Positions 8,719-19,907 of a DNA stretch of 46,136 bases are shown piece after piece. The notes under the pieces were generated by a model. It was not told the origin of the DNA. It saw only the letters and a list, made by a program, of their open reading frames with translations, and did no database searches. The position numbers and the translations under genes were made by a program. The stretch is from Archangium violaceum Cb vi76. Lineage in GTDB: Bacteria > Myxococcota > Myxococcia > Myxococcales > Myxococcaceae. Positions within the stretch are counted from its first letter, which is position 1. Every line of letters begins with the position of its first letter. The stretch is from positions 1 to 46,136 of the forward strand of contig NZ_JPMI01000061.1 of assembly GCF_000733295.1 (NCBI RefSeq), read 5' to 3'.

Positions 8719-11700
8719 CGTGTGCTCCGCCTGCGGGTGGCGAGGGCCAGCAGTGACAGCAGCCCCATCCACCCGGCCGCGCCCATGCTACCCGGAGCGG
8801 CGGAACAGCCACTGGACTTCTCGATGCGCACGTTGAAGGTGCACGTGGCCGAGTTGCCCGCATCGTCCCGGGCCGTCACCTCCACGGGGGTGTTACCGAC
8901 CTGGAACACACTGCCGCTGGCCGGGGAGTAGGTGATGGTGGGCGAGGCCGTCACCCGGTCCGTGGCGGAGGGCTGGGGCAACTGCACCGCCACCGGCCCC
9001 TTGGCGATGTTCACGTCCTGCGGGCAGCTGATCAGCGGCGGCAGGGTGTCCACCACCACGACGGAGAAGCCGCACCCGGCCACGTTGCCCGAGGCGTCAC
9101 GGGCCTGGACCTGGACGGGCGTCTCTCCGACCGGGAAGGTGCTCCCGGAGGCGTGGCTGAAGGAGAGCTCCACGGTGGAGGAGACGGTGTCCACCACGTT
9201 GTTCACGGTGAACTCCGCGGGAGCACCCGAGGGGCCGAGGGCCTCGGTCCGCAGGGTGGCCGGGCACCGGAGCGAGGGCGCCTGGGTGTCGCGGACGGAC
9301 ACCTGGAAGGTGCAGCTCGAGGTGTTGCGGGCGCCATCCGTCGCGGTGGCCGTGACGGTCGTGTCGCCCACCGGGAAGCGGCCGCCGTTGTCGTGGCTGT
9401 AGGAGAGGGTCGGGCGGGACATCTCTCCATCCGAGGCCTCGGCGGGCGGCCAGGTGACGTTGGCGCCGGTGGCGTTCTCGGCCTCGACGATCTGGTCCGC
9501 CGGGCACGACACCACCGCGGCCGTCGTGTCCTGCACGCGCACGGTGAAGGTGCACTGCTTGCTGTTGTTCCGCGCGTCGGTGGCCGTCACCGTCACCGTC
9601 GTGTTGCCCTGGGGGAAGAGGGTGCCGGACGCGTGGCTGACGGAGATGGCCGGGGCGCGGGTGACGGCGTCGGTGGCCTGCGGAGCGGCGTAGGTGACGA
9701 TCGAACCGCCCGGGGTGGTGGCCTCCACCGTGGCGTTCGCGGGGCACACGGGCTCCGGAGGCGTGGTGTCCAGCACCGTCACGGTGAAGGAGCACGTGTC
9801 CACGAGGCCCGCGGTGTCGCGCGCGGTGACGTGCACCACGGTGTCGCCGAGCGGGAACAGGCTGCCCGGCACATGGCTGTAGGAGAGGGCGGGCGGGAGC
9901 CCGGTGTCGTCGCTGGCCGTCACCTCGAAGTCGACCCGCGCGCCCAGGAACTGCTGGGCCTCGGCGGGCGGGACCACCGGGCAGGTGACGTTCGGGGGCT
10001 CGCTGTTGGTGAGCAGCGACACGGGCATCAGCCACGGCTCGCGGCCGTGCCGCCCATCGTTCGCGCTGAAGGCGATGGAGTCCCCAGTGGGGTTGCTGAT
10101 GCGGGTGAAGCCCGCGGGGTTGGAGCCGAGCTGCCAGGGCGCGATGTCGTGCAGCACGAACGTGCCCGCCTCGGTGCCGTCCGTGCGCCACAGCTCGGTG
10201 CCGCTCACGCCATCATTGGCGGCGAAGAGGACCAGGTTCTCGGCGGGGAGCGCGAAGAGCGACTCGGCGAGCACGCCGCTGCCCGCGCCCGGGAGGAGGT
10301 CCTTGACGCGGACGGGGACGGGCTCGGCCGCGGTGGTGTCGAGCTTCCACAGCTCGCGGCCGGAGGTGCCGTCGTCCGCGGTGAAGAAGAGCGTCTCGCC
10401 GAGCACCGTGAGGGCGCCGGGTTGGGAGCCCCCGCTCGCCAGCGAGAGGTCCTTGACGGGGACGGTGCCGCTCTCCGTGCCATCGGTGCGCCACAGCTCG
10501 CGGCCGGAGCCATCGTTGGCGGTGAAGTAGAGGGTGCCGTCGATTGCCGCGAAGGCGGAGGGCCCGGAGTCCAGCAGGCCCGGGGCGATGTCCTTCACCC
10601 GGGAGGTGTTCGCCGGGGTGCCGTCCGTCTTCCACAGCTCGATGCCCGAGGTGGCCTCGTTGGCCACGAAGTAGAGGGTGCTGCCCACCACTCCGGCGAT
10701 GTTCATCACGGCGCTGAAGTCCACGCTGTCGCGGACCTCGGCCACCCGGGAGGTGTTCGCCGGGGTGCCATCCGTCCTCCACAGCTCGCGGCCGCCGTCC
10801 GTGTTCCGGGCGATGAAGTAGAGGGCGTCACCCATGGGCGTGATGCGAGAGGGGCGCGAGGACGGCCCGCTCCCCGGGGCGATGTCCTTCACCAGGCTGG
10901 TGCCCGCCTCCGTGCCGTCGCTCTTCCACAGCTCGATGTCGTTCGCGGAGTCCTGGCCGGCGAAGTAGAGGAAGCCGCCGTGCGCGACGAGCTCCATGGG
11001 GAGGCCGGACGCGTTGGAGAGCCGGACGGTGCTGGTCACTTGGGACGTGCCCGCGGCGGTTCCATTCGTCTTCCAGAGCCGGAAGCCCTCCGCGAGCGTG
11101 GGCATGGCCGCGAAATAGAGGGCTCCGTTCAGCGGCGTCAGGGCGCTCAGGCCCGCCTCCGCGGTGAACTCGGGCGCGTCCTCGGGGACGATGTTCACGA
11201 GTGGCACCGTGCCCGCCACCGTTCCATTCGTCCGCCACAGCCGGGCCGCCGCCTCCTGCTCGAAGGTGGTGAAGTACAGCGCGTCCTCCCAGGCGGCGAA
11301 GGGGGCGGGGTTCGAGCCCCGGGTGGGCGTCAGCTCGGTTCCCACGGGGACGGTGGTGGCCGCGTCGCCCTTCGACTTCCACAGCGTGGGCAACGGCGGG
11401 TTCTCGTCGGAGAGGCCCGTGCCCGGCGCGGTCGCCACGAAGTACACCGTGTCTCCGAGGACGGTGAACGCCTCGGGGGCCGGATCCAGGAGGCGGTCTC
11501 CCGGGAAGACGTTGGTGCCGATGCGCCTCGAGCCCGCGGGCGTGCCGTCGCTCGTCCACAGCTCATGGCCCACGCCCGGCTCGTACCCGGTGAAGTAGAG
11601 CGTGCTTCCCTGGGCCGTCATCAGCAGGGGGCCCTTGCCGCCCGCGGCCTCGAAGTCCACCAGCTTCGCGGTGCCCGCCGCCGTGCCGTCCGTCGCGTAG

Positions 11701-12818
11701 AGGGCGCTCTCGGTGTTGCTCGCGTCCCTCAGCATGAAGAAGAGGCGCGAGCTGGCGGCCACGAGCGAGTCTGGCTTCGCCACGGAGTTGTTGCCGGAGA
11801 TGAGCTCCAGGACGCGCTGCGTGCCCGCCTCGGTGCCATCCGTCTTCCACAGCTCACGCCCCGTCGTGCCGTCCGTGGCGACGAAGTACACCGCGCCCTC
11901 GAAGGCCGTGAACTGCACGGGGCTGGAGCCCGTCGCGCCCGGGAGGATGTCCTTGACGCGCACGGTGCCCGCCTCGGTGCCGTCGGTCTTCCACGGCTCG
12001 GTGCCGGCCGTGCTCTCGGTGCCCGCGAAGTAGAGCGCCCGGCCGGAGCGGACGAGCCCGCGTCCCGACGTGGGGGCGGGGACGGTCAGGCCCGTGCCGA
12101 CCCGGACGGTGCCCGCCGGGGTGCCATCGGTGCGCCACAACTGCCGGGCGCCCCCCGGATCCTTGACCAGGAAGTAGAGCTTCCCTCCGAGCTCGGTGAA
12201 CGACTGGGGCTCGCTGCCGCCCGTGCCCAGGGAGATATCCCGGACGAGCTGCGTGCCCTCCGGAGTGCCATCCGTGCGCCACAGCTCGGCGCCGTACGTG
12301 CCGTCATTGGCGCTGAAGAAGATCCACCCATTGAGCTCGGCGAACTCCGTGGGCCGCGAGCTGTCCGGGCCGGGGAAGATGTCCTTGAGCAGGAGGGTCC
12401 CCGCGGTGGTGCCGTCCGTGCGCCACAGCTCCACGCCATGTGCGTCGTCCGCGGCGGTGAACCAGGTGAGCCCCCGTGAGTGGAAGAGCCGGGAGGGCGT
12501 CGAGCCGGTGTTGCCCGGGACGATGTCGGCTACCAGCGCGGGGCCCGTGGCGTCGAGCCTCCACAGCTCGGGCCCGGTGCTGTCCTCGTTGGCCGTGAAG
12601 AGGAGCGTCGTCCCCGCGGCGACGGGGGACTCGGGGTAGCGCACCAGCGCGCGCTCGGCCTTCACGCCCACGTCCACCAGGGAGGCGGGACCTTCACCCA
12701 GGGCCCGGCGGGTGGCCTTCGGCGCCTGACGGGCGGGTTCCTCGGGAGAGGGAGACGTGCAGGCCCCCCCCAGCACCAGGACGCCCAAGGCCGCCAGGAT
12801 CGTGTTCGTTCTCACCAT
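8715..12818 (-). CDS. ELWxTDGT-repeat / HYR-repeat surface lipoprotein with MYXO-CTERM tail
   Basis: 1367 residues. The N-terminus [20 protein letters not shown] looks like a lipoprotein signal with a non-ideal lipobox (GGA|C). About 18 repeats of roughly 45-60 residues follow, each ending in [12 protein letters not shown] or a variant. These ELWxxDGT repeats probably form a beta-propeller or solenoid. Five HYR modules come next, each with SYSHxxGSxFPxGxTxVxVTAxD and CTFTV strands, as found in extracellular adhesion proteins. The protein ends with SGCSAAPGS, a hydrophobic segment and RRRSTR, which is a MYXO-CTERM-type sorting signal. The start at 12818 is chosen for the signal peptide; the open frame upstream is antisense to purL. 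Likely cell-surface; ligand unknown. Confidence 0.9.
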   Translation of the reverse strand: MVRTNTILAALGVLVLGGACTSPSPEEPARQAPKATRRALGEGPASLVDVGVKAERALVRYPESPVAAGTTLLFTANEDSTGPELWRLDATGPALVADIVPGNTGSTPSRLFHSRGLTWFTAADDAHGVELWRTDGTTAGTLLLKDIFPGPDSSRPTEFAELNGWIFFSANDGTYGAELWRTDGTPEGTQLVRDISLGTGGSEPQSFTELGGKLYFLVKDPGGARQLWRTDGTPAGTVRVGTGLTVPAPTSGRGLVRSGRALYFAGTESTAGTEPWKTDGTEAGTVRVKDILPGATGSSPVQFTAFEGAVYFVATDGTTGRELWKTDGTEAGTQRVLELISGNNSVAKPDSLVAASSRLFFMLRDASNTESALYATDGTAAGTAKLVDFEAAGGKGPLLMTAQGSTLYFTGYEPGVGHELWTSDGTPAGSRRIGTNVFPGDRLLDPAPEAFTVLGDTVYFVATAPGTGLSDENPPLPTLWKSKGDAATTVPVGTELTPTRGSNPAPFAAWEDALYFTTFEQEAAARLWRTNGTVAGTVPLVNIVPEDAPEFTAEAGLSALTPLNGALYFAAMPTLAEGFRLWKTNGTAAGTSQVTSTVRLSNASGLPMELVAHGGFLYFAGQDSANDIELWKSDGTEAGTSLVKDIAPGSGPSSRPSRITPMGDALYFIARNTDGGRELWRTDGTPANTSRVAEVRDSVDFSAVMNIAGVVGSTLYFVANEATSGIELWKTDGTPANTSRVKDIAPGLLDSGPSAFAAIDGTLYFTANDGSGRELWRTDGTESGTVPVKDLSLASGGSQPGALTVLGETLFFTADDGTSGRELWKLDTTAAEPVPVRVKDLLPGAGSGVLAESLFALPAENLVLFAANDGVSGTELWRTDGTEAGTFVLHDIAPWQLGSNPAGFTRISNPTGDSIAFSANDGRHGREPWLMPVSLLTNSEPPNVTCPVVPPAEAQQFLGARVDFEVTASDDTGLPPALSYSHVPGSLFPLGDTVVHVTARDTAGLVDTCSFTVTVLDTTPPEPVCPANATVEATTPGGSIVTYAAPQATDAVTRAPAISVSHASGTLFPQGNTTVTVTATDARNNSKQCTFTVRVQDTTAAVVSCPADQIVEAENATGANVTWPPAEASDGEMSRPTLSYSHDNGGRFPVGDTTVTATATDGARNTSSCTFQVSVRDTQAPSLRCPATLRTEALGPSGAPAEFTVNNVVDTVSSTVELSFSHASGSTFPVGETPVQVQARDASGNVAGCGFSVVVVDTLPPLISCPQDVNIAKGPVAVQLPQPSATDRVTASPTITYSPASGSVFQVGNTPVEVTARDDAGNSATCTFNVRIEKSSGCSAAPGSMGAAGWMGLLSLLALATRRRSTR

Positions 12819-13010
12819 GCTGTTCCTCGGAAGGCTCCCCCGCCGGACCAGGGGGGCCGGACATGTCGGATCGGCGGCATTCAACCATATCCAGACCCGG
12901 CGGAAGGCCCTCCGAGCACATCCCGGAGGGCAGGGGAGCAGGGGCTTCTGGCTCCCGTGACGATCTCTTTCAGATGCAGGAGGGGGTCCGTGGAGATAAG
13001 AGGCGGCTCC

Positions 13011-16000
13011 ATGCTCACCCTGCGTGGTGCCCCCGCCCTCTCCGAGTTCCGTCTGGCCAAGCTGCTCGCTCGCTGCCGTGAGCTGGAGCCCGCCGTGGCC
13101 TCCGTCTACGCGGAGTTCGTGCACTTCGTCGACCTCGCGGCCGATCTCTCCGAGTCCGAGCGGTCCTTGATGGACAGGCTGCTGGAGTACGGACCCCGGC
13201 TGGCCCGCGGAGAGCGGCGCGGCGGCCTGCTCCTCGTCATCCCGCGTCCCGGCACCATCTCGCCCTGGTCCTCGAAGGCCACGGACATCTTCCAGAACAC
13301 CGGCTTGCGCTCCGTGCGGCGCATCGAGCGGGGTATCGCCTGGTGGGTCGCTGACCAGGCCGGCAAGGCCCTGGGCCCCGAGCAGCTCGCCCGCCTCCAA
13401 CCGGTGCTGCACGACCGGATGACGCAGGCGGTGGTGGGGCGCGAGGAGGACGCCGCCATCCTCTTCGCCGGGCACACGCCCCGGCCGCTCACCACCGTGG
13501 ACGTGGTGGGCGGAGGCCGGGCCGCGCTCGTCACCGCCAACCGCGAGCTGGGCCTGGCGCTGGCCGAGGACGAGATCGACTACCTGGTGGCGCGCTTCAC
13601 CGAGCTGAAGCGCAACCCCACCGACGTCGAGCTGATGATGTTCGCGCAGGCCAACAGCGAGCACTGCCGGCACAAGATCTTCAACGCCTCGTGGACCATC
13701 GATGGAAAGCAGCAGGAGCGCTCGCTCTTCCAGTCCATCAAGAACACCTACGCGGCGCACAAGGAAGGCGTGCTGTCGGCGTACAAGGACAACGCGGCGG
13801 TGATGGAGGGCTTCGAGGTGGAGCGCCTCTTCCCGGAGGTGTCCACGGGCGAGTACCGCTTCCACCGTGAGCCCGCGCACATCCTGATGAAGGTGGAGAC
13901 GCACAACCATCCCACCGCCATCTCGCCGCACCCGGGTGCCTCGACGGGCTCGGGCGGAGAGATTCGCGACGAGGGCGCCACGGGCCGGGGCGCGAAGCCC
14001 AAGGCGGGCCTGACCGGCTTCTCCGTGTCCAACCTGCGCATCCCCGGCTTCGAGCAGCCCTGGGAGCAGCCCTACGGCAAGCCGGAGCGCATCGTCTCCG
14101 CGCTCGACATCATGATCGAAGGCCCGCTGGGTGGCGCCGCCTTCAACAACGAGTTCGGCCGGCCCAACCTGTGCGGCTACTTCCGCAGCTTCGAGCAGCA
14201 GGTGCCCACGTCCGAGGGCGTCGAGGTGCGCGGCTACCACAAGCCCATCATGATCGCGGGTGGCCTGGGCAACATCCGGGACCAGCACGTGCAGAAGGGC
14301 ATCCTGAAGCCGGGGGACAAGATCGTCGTGCTGGGCGGCCCGGCGATGCTGATCGGCCTGGGTGGCGGCGCGGCGTCCTCGATGACGCAGGGCTCGAGCG
14401 CGGCGGACCTGGATTTCGCCTCGGTGCAGCGCGACAACCCGGAGATGGAGCGGCGTTGCCAGGAGGTCATTGACCGCTGCTGGGCGCAGGGCGAGGCCAA
14501 CCCCATCCGCTCGATTCACGACGTGGGCGCGGGCGGCCTGTCCAACGCGGTGCCGGAGCTCATCCACGACAACAACCTGGGTGGACGCTTCGAGCTGCGC
14601 GAGGTGCCCAATGCCGAGCCCGGTATGGCGCCGGTGGAGATCTGGTGCAACGAGGCGCAGGAGCGCTACGTTCTGGCCATCGCGCCGGAGGACATGCAGC
14701 GCTTCGCGGCCCTGTGCGAGCGCGAGCGGGCGCCCTTCGCGGTGCTGGGTGATGCCACGGCGGAGCAGGAGCTGAAGCTGACGGACCGGCAGTTCGGCAA
14801 CGCACCCATCGACATTCCGATGGACGTGCTGTTCGGCAAGCCGCCGCGCATGCACCGGGACGTGAAGTCGCGGCCGCTGACGCACGCCGAGCTGAAGCTG
14901 GACGCGCCGGTGACGGAGATGCTGGGGCGGGTGCTGGGGCACCCGACGGTGGCGGACAAGGGGTTCTTGATCACCATCGGTGATCGGACGGTGGCGGGCC
15001 TGACGGCGAGGGACCAGATGGTGGGTCCGTGGCAGGTGCCGGTGGCGGACTGCGCGGTGACGCTGTCGGCGCACGCGGGCTACACGGGCGAGGCCATGTC
15101 CATGGGCGAGCGCACGCCGGTGGCGCTCATCGACGCGGCGGCCTCGGCGCGCATGGCGGTGGCCGAGTCCGTGATGAACATCGCCGCGGCGCGCATTGGA
15201 AGGCTGGGGGACGTGAAGCTGTCGGCCAACTGGATGGCGGCGGCGGGCAGCCCGGGCGAGGACGCCAACCTCTACGCCGCGGTGAAGACGGTGGGCATGG
15301 AGCTGTGCCCGGCGCTGGGCCTCACCATTCCGGTGGGCAAGGACTCCATGTCCATGCGCACGGTGTGGGAGGAGAAGGGGGCGCGCAAGGCGGTGACGGC
15401 GCCGCTGTCGCTCATCGTGTCCGCGTTCGCTCCGGTGCTCGATGTGCGCAAGTCGCTCACGCCGCAGTTGCGCGAGCCGGGCGCGGACTCGCGGTTGGTG
15501 TTCGTGGACCTGGCGGGTGGCAAGCAGCGGCTGGGTGGCTCGGTGCTGGCGCAGGCGTACTCGCAGGTGGGGCCGCGCTGCCCGGACGTGGAGAGCCCCG
15601 AGCTGCTCAAGGGCTTCTTCACCGCGATCCAGGTGCTCAACGAGGGGGGCCTGGTGCAGGCCTACCATGACCGCTCGGACGGTGGTCTGCTGACCACGCT
15701 GGTGGAGATGGCCTTCGCGGGGCACTGTGGCTTCGACGTGGACGTGGCCGCGCTGGGAGCGGATGTCGTGGCGGCGCTCTTCAACGAGGAACTGGGCGCG
15801 GTGCTGCAGGTGAAGGCCGTGGACCTCCAGCGCGTGCGCGACGTACTGACGCGGCACGGGCTGGGCTCGCACTGCCACGAACTGGGCCGGCCGAGCGCGG
15901 CGCTGACGGTGCGGGTGCGGCAGGGCGCGAAGGTCCTCCTGGAGGAGGACACGGTGGGGTTGCGCAAGGTGTGGTCGCGCGTGAGCTACGAGATGCAGAA

Positions 16001-16907
16001 GCTACGCGACAACCCGCGCTGCGCGGAGGAGGAGTACGCCGCGAAGTGCGAGCCGGGCGACCCCGGCCTGTCGGCGCGGCTCACGTTCGACCCGAAGGAG
16101 GACGTGGCGGCGCCGTACATCTCGAAGGGCCTGAAGCCCCGGGTGGTCATCCTTCGCGAGCAGGGGGTGAACAGCCAGTTCGAGATGGCGCGGGCGTTCA
16201 TGCGCGCGGGCTTCAGCGCGGTGGACGTGCACATGAGCGACATCCTCTCCGGGCGGGTATCGCTGAAGGACTTCACGGGCGTGGCGGCGTGCGGAGGCTT
16301 CTCGTACGGAGACGTGCTGGGCGCGGGTGGAGGCTGGGCGCGCTCCATCCTGTTCAACACGCGAGCCCGGGATGAGTTCGCGGCGTTCTTCGCGCGCGCG
16401 GGCACGTTCGCGCTGGGCATCTGCAACGGCTGCCAGATGATGTCGCAGCTGCGCGAGCTGATTCCGGGCGCGGAGCACTTCCCGCACTTCGTGCGCAACG
16501 TGTCGGAGCAGTTCGAGGCGCGGCTGGTGCAGGTGGAGGTGGCGGAGAGCCCATCGCTGTTCTTCAAGGGCATGGCGGGGAGCCGCATCCCCATCGCGTC
16601 GTCGCACGGCGAGGGCCGGGCGGAGTTCGCGAGCGCCGAGGAGGCGGCGAGGGTGAACGGGCTGGGGATGGTGCCGGTGCGTTTCGTGGACAACCACGGG
16701 CGGGTGACGGAGACGTACCCGGCGAACCCGAATGGCTCGCCGCACGGAATCGCGGGCCTGACGTCGAGGGACGGGCGGGTCACCATCATGATGCCGCACC
16801 CGGAGCGGGTGAGCCGGAGCGTGCAGTACTCGTGGTGCCCGCCGGAGTGGGGCGAGGACGGCCCCTGGATGCGGATGTTCCGCAACGCCCGCGCGGCGCT
16901 GGGCTGA
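13011..16907 (+). CDS. purL: Phosphoribosylformylglycinamidine synthase PurL (large type)
   Basis: Fourth step of purine synthesis: FGAR + ATP + glutamine to FGAM. The 1298-residue length equals the single-chain proteobacterial PurL (about 1295). The order is an N-terminal PurS-like domain, linker, two ATPase halves ([77 protein letters not shown]) and a C-terminal class I glutamine amidotransferase with the nucleophile in [10 protein letters not shown] and the His/Glu in MPHPERVSR. The ATG at 13011 follows an AAGAGG ribosome site at 12998-13003. It is monocistronic or leads two unknown genes; it is divergent from the HYR lipoprotein gene across 192 bp. Confidence 0.98.
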   Translation: MLTLRGAPALSEFRLAKLLARCRELEPAVASVYAEFVHFVDLAADLSESERSLMDRLLEYGPRLARGERRGGLLLVIPRPGTISPWSSKATDIFQNTGLRSVRRIERGIAWWVADQAGKALGPEQLARLQPVLHDRMTQAVVGREEDAAILFAGHTPRPLTTVDVVGGGRAALVTANRELGLALAEDEIDYLVARFTELKRNPTDVELMMFAQANSEHCRHKIFNASWTIDGKQQERSLFQSIKNTYAAHKEGVLSAYKDNAAVMEGFEVERLFPEVSTGEYRFHREPAHILMKVETHNHPTAISPHPGASTGSGGEIRDEGATGRGAKPKAGLTGFSVSNLRIPGFEQPWEQPYGKPERIVSALDIMIEGPLGGAAFNNEFGRPNLCGYFRSFEQQVPTSEGVEVRGYHKPIMIAGGLGNIRDQHVQKGILKPGDKIVVLGGPAMLIGLGGGAASSMTQGSSAADLDFASVQRDNPEMERRCQEVIDRCWAQGEANPIRSIHDVGAGGLSNAVPELIHDNNLGGRFELREVPNAEPGMAPVEIWCNEAQERYVLAIAPEDMQRFAALCERERAPFAVLGDATAEQELKLTDRQFGNAPIDIPMDVLFGKPPRMHRDVKSRPLTHAELKLDAPVTEMLGRVLGHPTVADKGFLITIGDRTVAGLTARDQMVGPWQVPVADCAVTLSAHAGYTGEAMSMGERTPVALIDAAASARMAVAESVMNIAAARIGRLGDVKLSANWMAAAGSPGEDANLYAAVKTVGMELCPALGLTIPVGKDSMSMRTVWEEKGARKAVTAPLSLIVSAFAPVLDVRKSLTPQLREPGADSRLVFVDLAGGKQRLGGSVLAQAYSQVGPRCPDVESPELLKGFFTAIQVLNEGGLVQAYHDRSDGGLLTTLVEMAFAGHCGFDVDVAALGADVVAALFNEELGAVLQVKAVDLQRVRDVLTRHGLGSHCHELGRPSAALTVRVRQGAKVLLEEDTVGLRKVWSRVSYEMQKLRDNPRCAEEEYAAKCEPGDPGLSARLTFDPKEDVAAPYISKGLKPRVVILREQGVNSQFEMARAFMRAGFSAVDVHMSDILSGRVSLKDFTGVAACGGFSYGDVLGAGGGWARSILFNTRARDEFAAFFARAGTFALGICNGCQMMSQLRELIPGAEHFPHFVRNVSEQFEARLVQVEVAESPSLFFKGMAGSRIPIASSHGEGRAEFASAEEAARVNGLGMVPVRFVDNHGRVTETYPANPNGSPHGIAGLTSRDGRVTIMMPHPERVSRSVQYSWCPPEWGEDGPWMRMFRNARAALG

Positions 16908-16992
16908 GCGGGGGCAATGTCCATCATCTGGCATCGGCGCGAGACCGTGGGCCGATGGCCATGGGCCATGACGTGCTGCCACCCTGGGCCCC

Positions 16993-17727
16993 ATGGCAAC
17001 GCAACTCACCCCACCTTGGGACAAGGCGGATGTCCTCATCAAGGCGCTGGCGGGTATCGCGTTGCCTGTCGCGCTCGCCCTGGTGGGCTACTGGTTCAGC
17101 GCTCAAGAGCAGGAGCGGACCACCCGGCAGCTCCAGGCGGATCGCGTCGAGCGGATGCTCTCGCACCTCACCAGTGAGAATCCCCGGCAGCGGGTGCTCG
17201 CCATCCGGGTGTCGCGCTTCCTGGCCGAGCGGCGGCAGCTTCCCCCGGAACTGCTCGACGTCCTCATCGCCACGGCCGAGGGGGATCCCGAGCGGAAGGT
17301 CTCCGAGGAGGCCGTCGAGGCGCTCGGTCGCATCGCGGAGAGCGACATTCCCGAGGAGCAGCGGCGCATCGCGTCCGAGGCCCTGCGGACGCTCCCGGAG
17401 CGCGTCTACATCCGCATCTCCGACGAGAGCCAACGTCCCGAAGCCGAGGAGCTGGCGGAGAAGCTCTCCGCGCGGGGCTTCGTCGTACCGGACATCAAGA
17501 ACGTGGGCAGTGGCCCCTCGCGGGCGGAGGTCCGGTTCTTCAGCGGGGCCGAGCGTGAGGAGGCGCGGCGGGTGGCGGCGCTCGTCGAGGAAATGGAGCG
17601 CCAGCGTCCGGAGCGGCGCGTGGCTCGTCCCCAGCCTCTGCTCCGGGAACCCGTCACGGAGGAGCTCGTGCCCGAGCGCCCGGCTCCAAAGTCCCGGACA
17701 TTGGAGCTCTGGTTGCCGCGCGAATAG
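16993..17727 (+). CDS. Membrane-anchored HEAT-like protein, unknown function
   Basis: 244 residues. One transmembrane helix lies near residues 17-35 (ALAGIALPVALALVGYWF), followed by a charged coiled stretch, a HEAT-like helical region (RVLAIRVSRFLAERRQLPPELLDVLIATAEGDPERKVSEEAVEALGRIAE) and, from about residue 135, an alpha/beta segment (RVYIRISDESQRPEAEELAEKLSARGFVVPDI...RFFSGAEREEARRVAALVEEM) that resembles LytR_C/SPOR-like domains. The last 30 residues are Pro/Arg-rich. It starts 85 bp after purL. I recognise no named family. Confidence 0.75.
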   Translation: MATQLTPPWDKADVLIKALAGIALPVALALVGYWFSAQEQERTTRQLQADRVERMLSHLTSENPRQRVLAIRVSRFLAERRQLPPELLDVLIATAEGDPERKVSEEAVEALGRIAESDIPEEQRRIASEALRTLPERVYIRISDESQRPEAEELAEKLSARGFVVPDIKNVGSGPSRAEVRFFSGAEREEARRVAALVEEMERQRPERRVARPQPLLREPVTEELVPERPAPKSRTLELWLPRE

Positions 17728-17802
17728 AGCTCGAGGTCGCGCGGGCGCCCGCATCAACGCCCAGGCCAGGGGACAGCGGGAGGGGTGCTATGAATCACCT
17801 CC

Positions 17803-19239
17803 ATGCGCGTTGCCTGGATTCCGCGGCTCCTCGTCGTGCTGGGTCTGCTCGGAGGGGGTCTGCTCTGGCTGGTCCCCCGTTTCGAGACATTGATGAATGG
17901 GACCAGTCCCTGGACTCCACCCGAGCCGGCCGTGGCCGGGCTCCCCGCCGATACCACCCAAGCACTCCAGGCCCTCTCGGTCCATGGCTCCGTCCCCGAG
18001 TGTCAGGCACACGCGAAGGACGAGGGGGAAGACGACGCCGAGGAACATGTGCACCGTCACATCATCGTTCCCGTGGAACCCCTTGCGCGGCTGGAGGGAC
18101 AGGCGGAGAAGATCCGGCCCTACCTGGGACACCCCTCGGAACCCGTCGTCTACCGCGCGGCCTCGCTCCTGTGCTTCATCCAGGACCGGCCGTCGAGACG
18201 TGCCCTGGAGTGGCTCGAGAGCCGCTACCCCCGCCGTCCCTGGGTCTGGCAGATCATGGCGGGGGCCGGCCTTGTTTCCGATGAGGTGTTGAGGTCTCGT
18301 CGGGCAGTCGGCGATCAGGCGGAATATCCCAAGGCGGGCCATGAGGCGCTGTCCTCGCTGCCCGACGGCAGCGGCCCCTCGCCCGAGGCGCTTGCCCTGG
18401 CACGGCGCATCTCGGAGGGCGATGCCAGCGCCGTCCGCCAGGCGCTCCAGCTCACCCAGGCGATGGAACTGGCGCGGCGACCGGACGGTGGCCACGCCCT
18501 GAGACAGGTCTCGACTCCCCGGGGACTCGCCCTCGTCTACCAGGCGATCCTGGAGCGCTGGGAGGCTCGGGTGCTCTCGTATTCCACGGGCTCGCCCCAT
18601 CCGCAGCGGGAGTGGAAGGAAGGTCCCCTGGAGGGGATGGGCCTGGAGATCCTGATGTCGGTGAGGGGGCGCACGGGGAAGGCGCGGGAGGCGGTGCTCG
18701 TGGAGACAGTCGGGCTGATGCCCGAGTCCCTGAGGGAGCCCATGTACGCCGCGATCAAGCAGGACACCTCCCTCTTCAGGGAGATCGCACGCTTCGCCCG
18801 CTCACCGGAGGGACAAGAGGTGACCGGAGTCACGGCTCGCGCCTTCATGGAGCGGCTCGAGCAGGAGGACACCCGCGAGCAGGCCCAGAAGCGCGAGGCC
18901 ATGTCCGAGCCCATCATCGCGCTCTTCCGGGCGGGAGACGTGGCGGCACTGAAGCAGGTGGCCGCCTTCGACATGAACAACCCGTTCCGCCCGCTCCAGC
19001 AATCGCTGGCGGCCAGTTATCTACTCGCGCTAGGGGAGCATGAAGCGTTCGCCCTGGGCACGCTCGAGGCCTCACATCTCACGCTGAGGATTCCCGAACG
19101 CAACGTCATCCGCGGTGTGGTGAAGCTGGTGCTCGATGAGGCGAAGTCCGGAGCCACGAAGAAGCGCCTCCAGCGCATCTACGAGCGGTTGAGCAGGCAC
19201 TGCCAGGGAGAGGACTGCTCTGTCGAGCGTCCGCGGTGA
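17803..19239 (+). CDS. Membrane-anchored protein of unknown function
   Basis: 478 residues with an N-terminal signal anchor (RLLVVLGLLGGGLLWLVPRF, about 8-27) and a long, mostly helical outer portion. Segments such as RPYLGHPSEPVVYRAASLLCFIQDRPSRRALEWLESRYP and the region from 360 on (ALFRAGDVAALKQVAAFDMNNPFRPLQQSLAASYLLALGEHEAF) suggest helical repeats. The C-terminus carries two Cys (CQGEDC). No ribosome site sits at the usual distance before the ATG at 17803; a GGGAGGGG at about 17778 suits an overlapping frame better, but only this frame gives a sensible protein. It follows the previous unknown by 75 bp and may share its transcript. Confidence 0.72.
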   Translation: MRVAWIPRLLVVLGLLGGGLLWLVPRFETLMNGTSPWTPPEPAVAGLPADTTQALQALSVHGSVPECQAHAKDEGEDDAEEHVHRHIIVPVEPLARLEGQAEKIRPYLGHPSEPVVYRAASLLCFIQDRPSRRALEWLESRYPRRPWVWQIMAGAGLVSDEVLRSRRAVGDQAEYPKAGHEALSSLPDGSGPSPEALALARRISEGDASAVRQALQLTQAMELARRPDGGHALRQVSTPRGLALVYQAILERWEARVLSYSTGSPHPQREWKEGPLEGMGLEILMSVRGRTGKAREAVLVETVGLMPESLREPMYAAIKQDTSLFREIARFARSPEGQEVTGVTARAFMERLEQEDTREQAQKREAMSEPIIALFRAGDVAALKQVAAFDMNNPFRPLQQSLAASYLLALGEHEAFALGTLEASHLTLRIPERNVIRGVVKLVLDEAKSGATKKRLQRIYERLSRHCQGEDCSVERPR

Positions 19240-19297
19240 GCCTCGAATCCCCCTGGTTTGGGTGTGTGGTGCGCTGGAGCAGAGGCTGCCTGGCGCG

Positions 19298-19906
19298 CTA
19301 TGCCTCCGCGAGCGCCCGGCGATGGATGGCCACCCAGAAGTCCGCCGCCTGGCGCGCGCCGTCCAGCAGGGGCTCGGGGCCGTGCGCACCGAGCGACTCG
19401 CAGAGCGCCTGGGCCCGCGCGCCGTGCTCCACGTCCACGTCCAGGTGCACGAGCAGGAAGCGCGCCCGCGTCCTGTCCAGGCCGAGCCGCCCCAACCCCT
19501 GGCGTGTGTCGCCCCCGAGGTGCCGCGCCACGCCCTCCAGCACGTACAGCGCGCCGAGGAACGAGAGCTGGCGCTCCGCCGGGATGCCTTCCCAGAAGGC
19601 GTGGAACGCGGAGACCTCGCGGGGCGTGGCGTCCGACGGCGTGCGCCCGAAGGCCGCGAGGTCCGCCTTCGCGAGCTGGTAGTGGGACTGCTCGTCCGCC
19701 GCGAGCTCCGCGAAGAAGGCCTTCAGCTCGGGGAGCGTGGCGCGCCCGGCCGCGAGCCGCAGCCGGTCTCCACTGCGCAGCGTGTAGTGGTACATCATGT
19801 CCAGGAAGGCCACGTACCGCTCGGGCGTCACGGTCGGCAGCCAGCCCGCGACGTGCCGGGCCATGCCCACGGTGAGTGCCTCCAACTGCTCCCGCATCGA
19901 CACCAT
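19298..19906 (-). CDS. Heme-oxygenase-like diiron protein (HDO/TenA-PqqC fold)
   Basis: 202 residues, all-helical. Candidate metal ligands are spaced as in heme-oxygenase-like diiron oxidases: E72 and H75 (ADEQSHYQLA), E124 (YVLEGVARHLG), and H154, D158, H161 (VHLDVDVEHG). Characterised members use O2 for unusual chemistry in natural-product pathways (terminal alkene formation by UndA, N-oxygenation by SznF). It starts one base after the capA-like stop with GGAGGG upstream and is the last gene of the six-gene operon. The ligand set is seen; diiron oxidase activity is inferred. A non-metal TenA-like role is less likely given the ligand pattern. Confidence 0.8.
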   Translation of the reverse strand: MVSMREQLEALTVGMARHVAGWLPTVTPERYVAFLDMMYHYTLRSGDRLRLAAGRATLPELKAFFAELAADEQSHYQLAKADLAAFGRTPSDATPREVSAFHAFWEGIPAERQLSFLGALYVLEGVARHLGGDTRQGLGRLGLDRTRARFLLVHLDVDVEHGARAQALCESLGAHGPEPLLDGARQAADFWVAIHRRALAEA

Positions 19907-19907
19907 C

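Noticed and set aside
6844-8931. 695-codon plus-strand open frame
   Set aside because: Antisense shadow of the molybdopterin oxidoreductase; composition unlike real proteins of this genome.
12819-15878. Upstream extension of the minus-strand repeat-lipoprotein frame (would give 2387 residues)
   Set aside because: The extension is His/Arg-rich and lies fully antisense to purL; a proper signal peptide begins at 12818.
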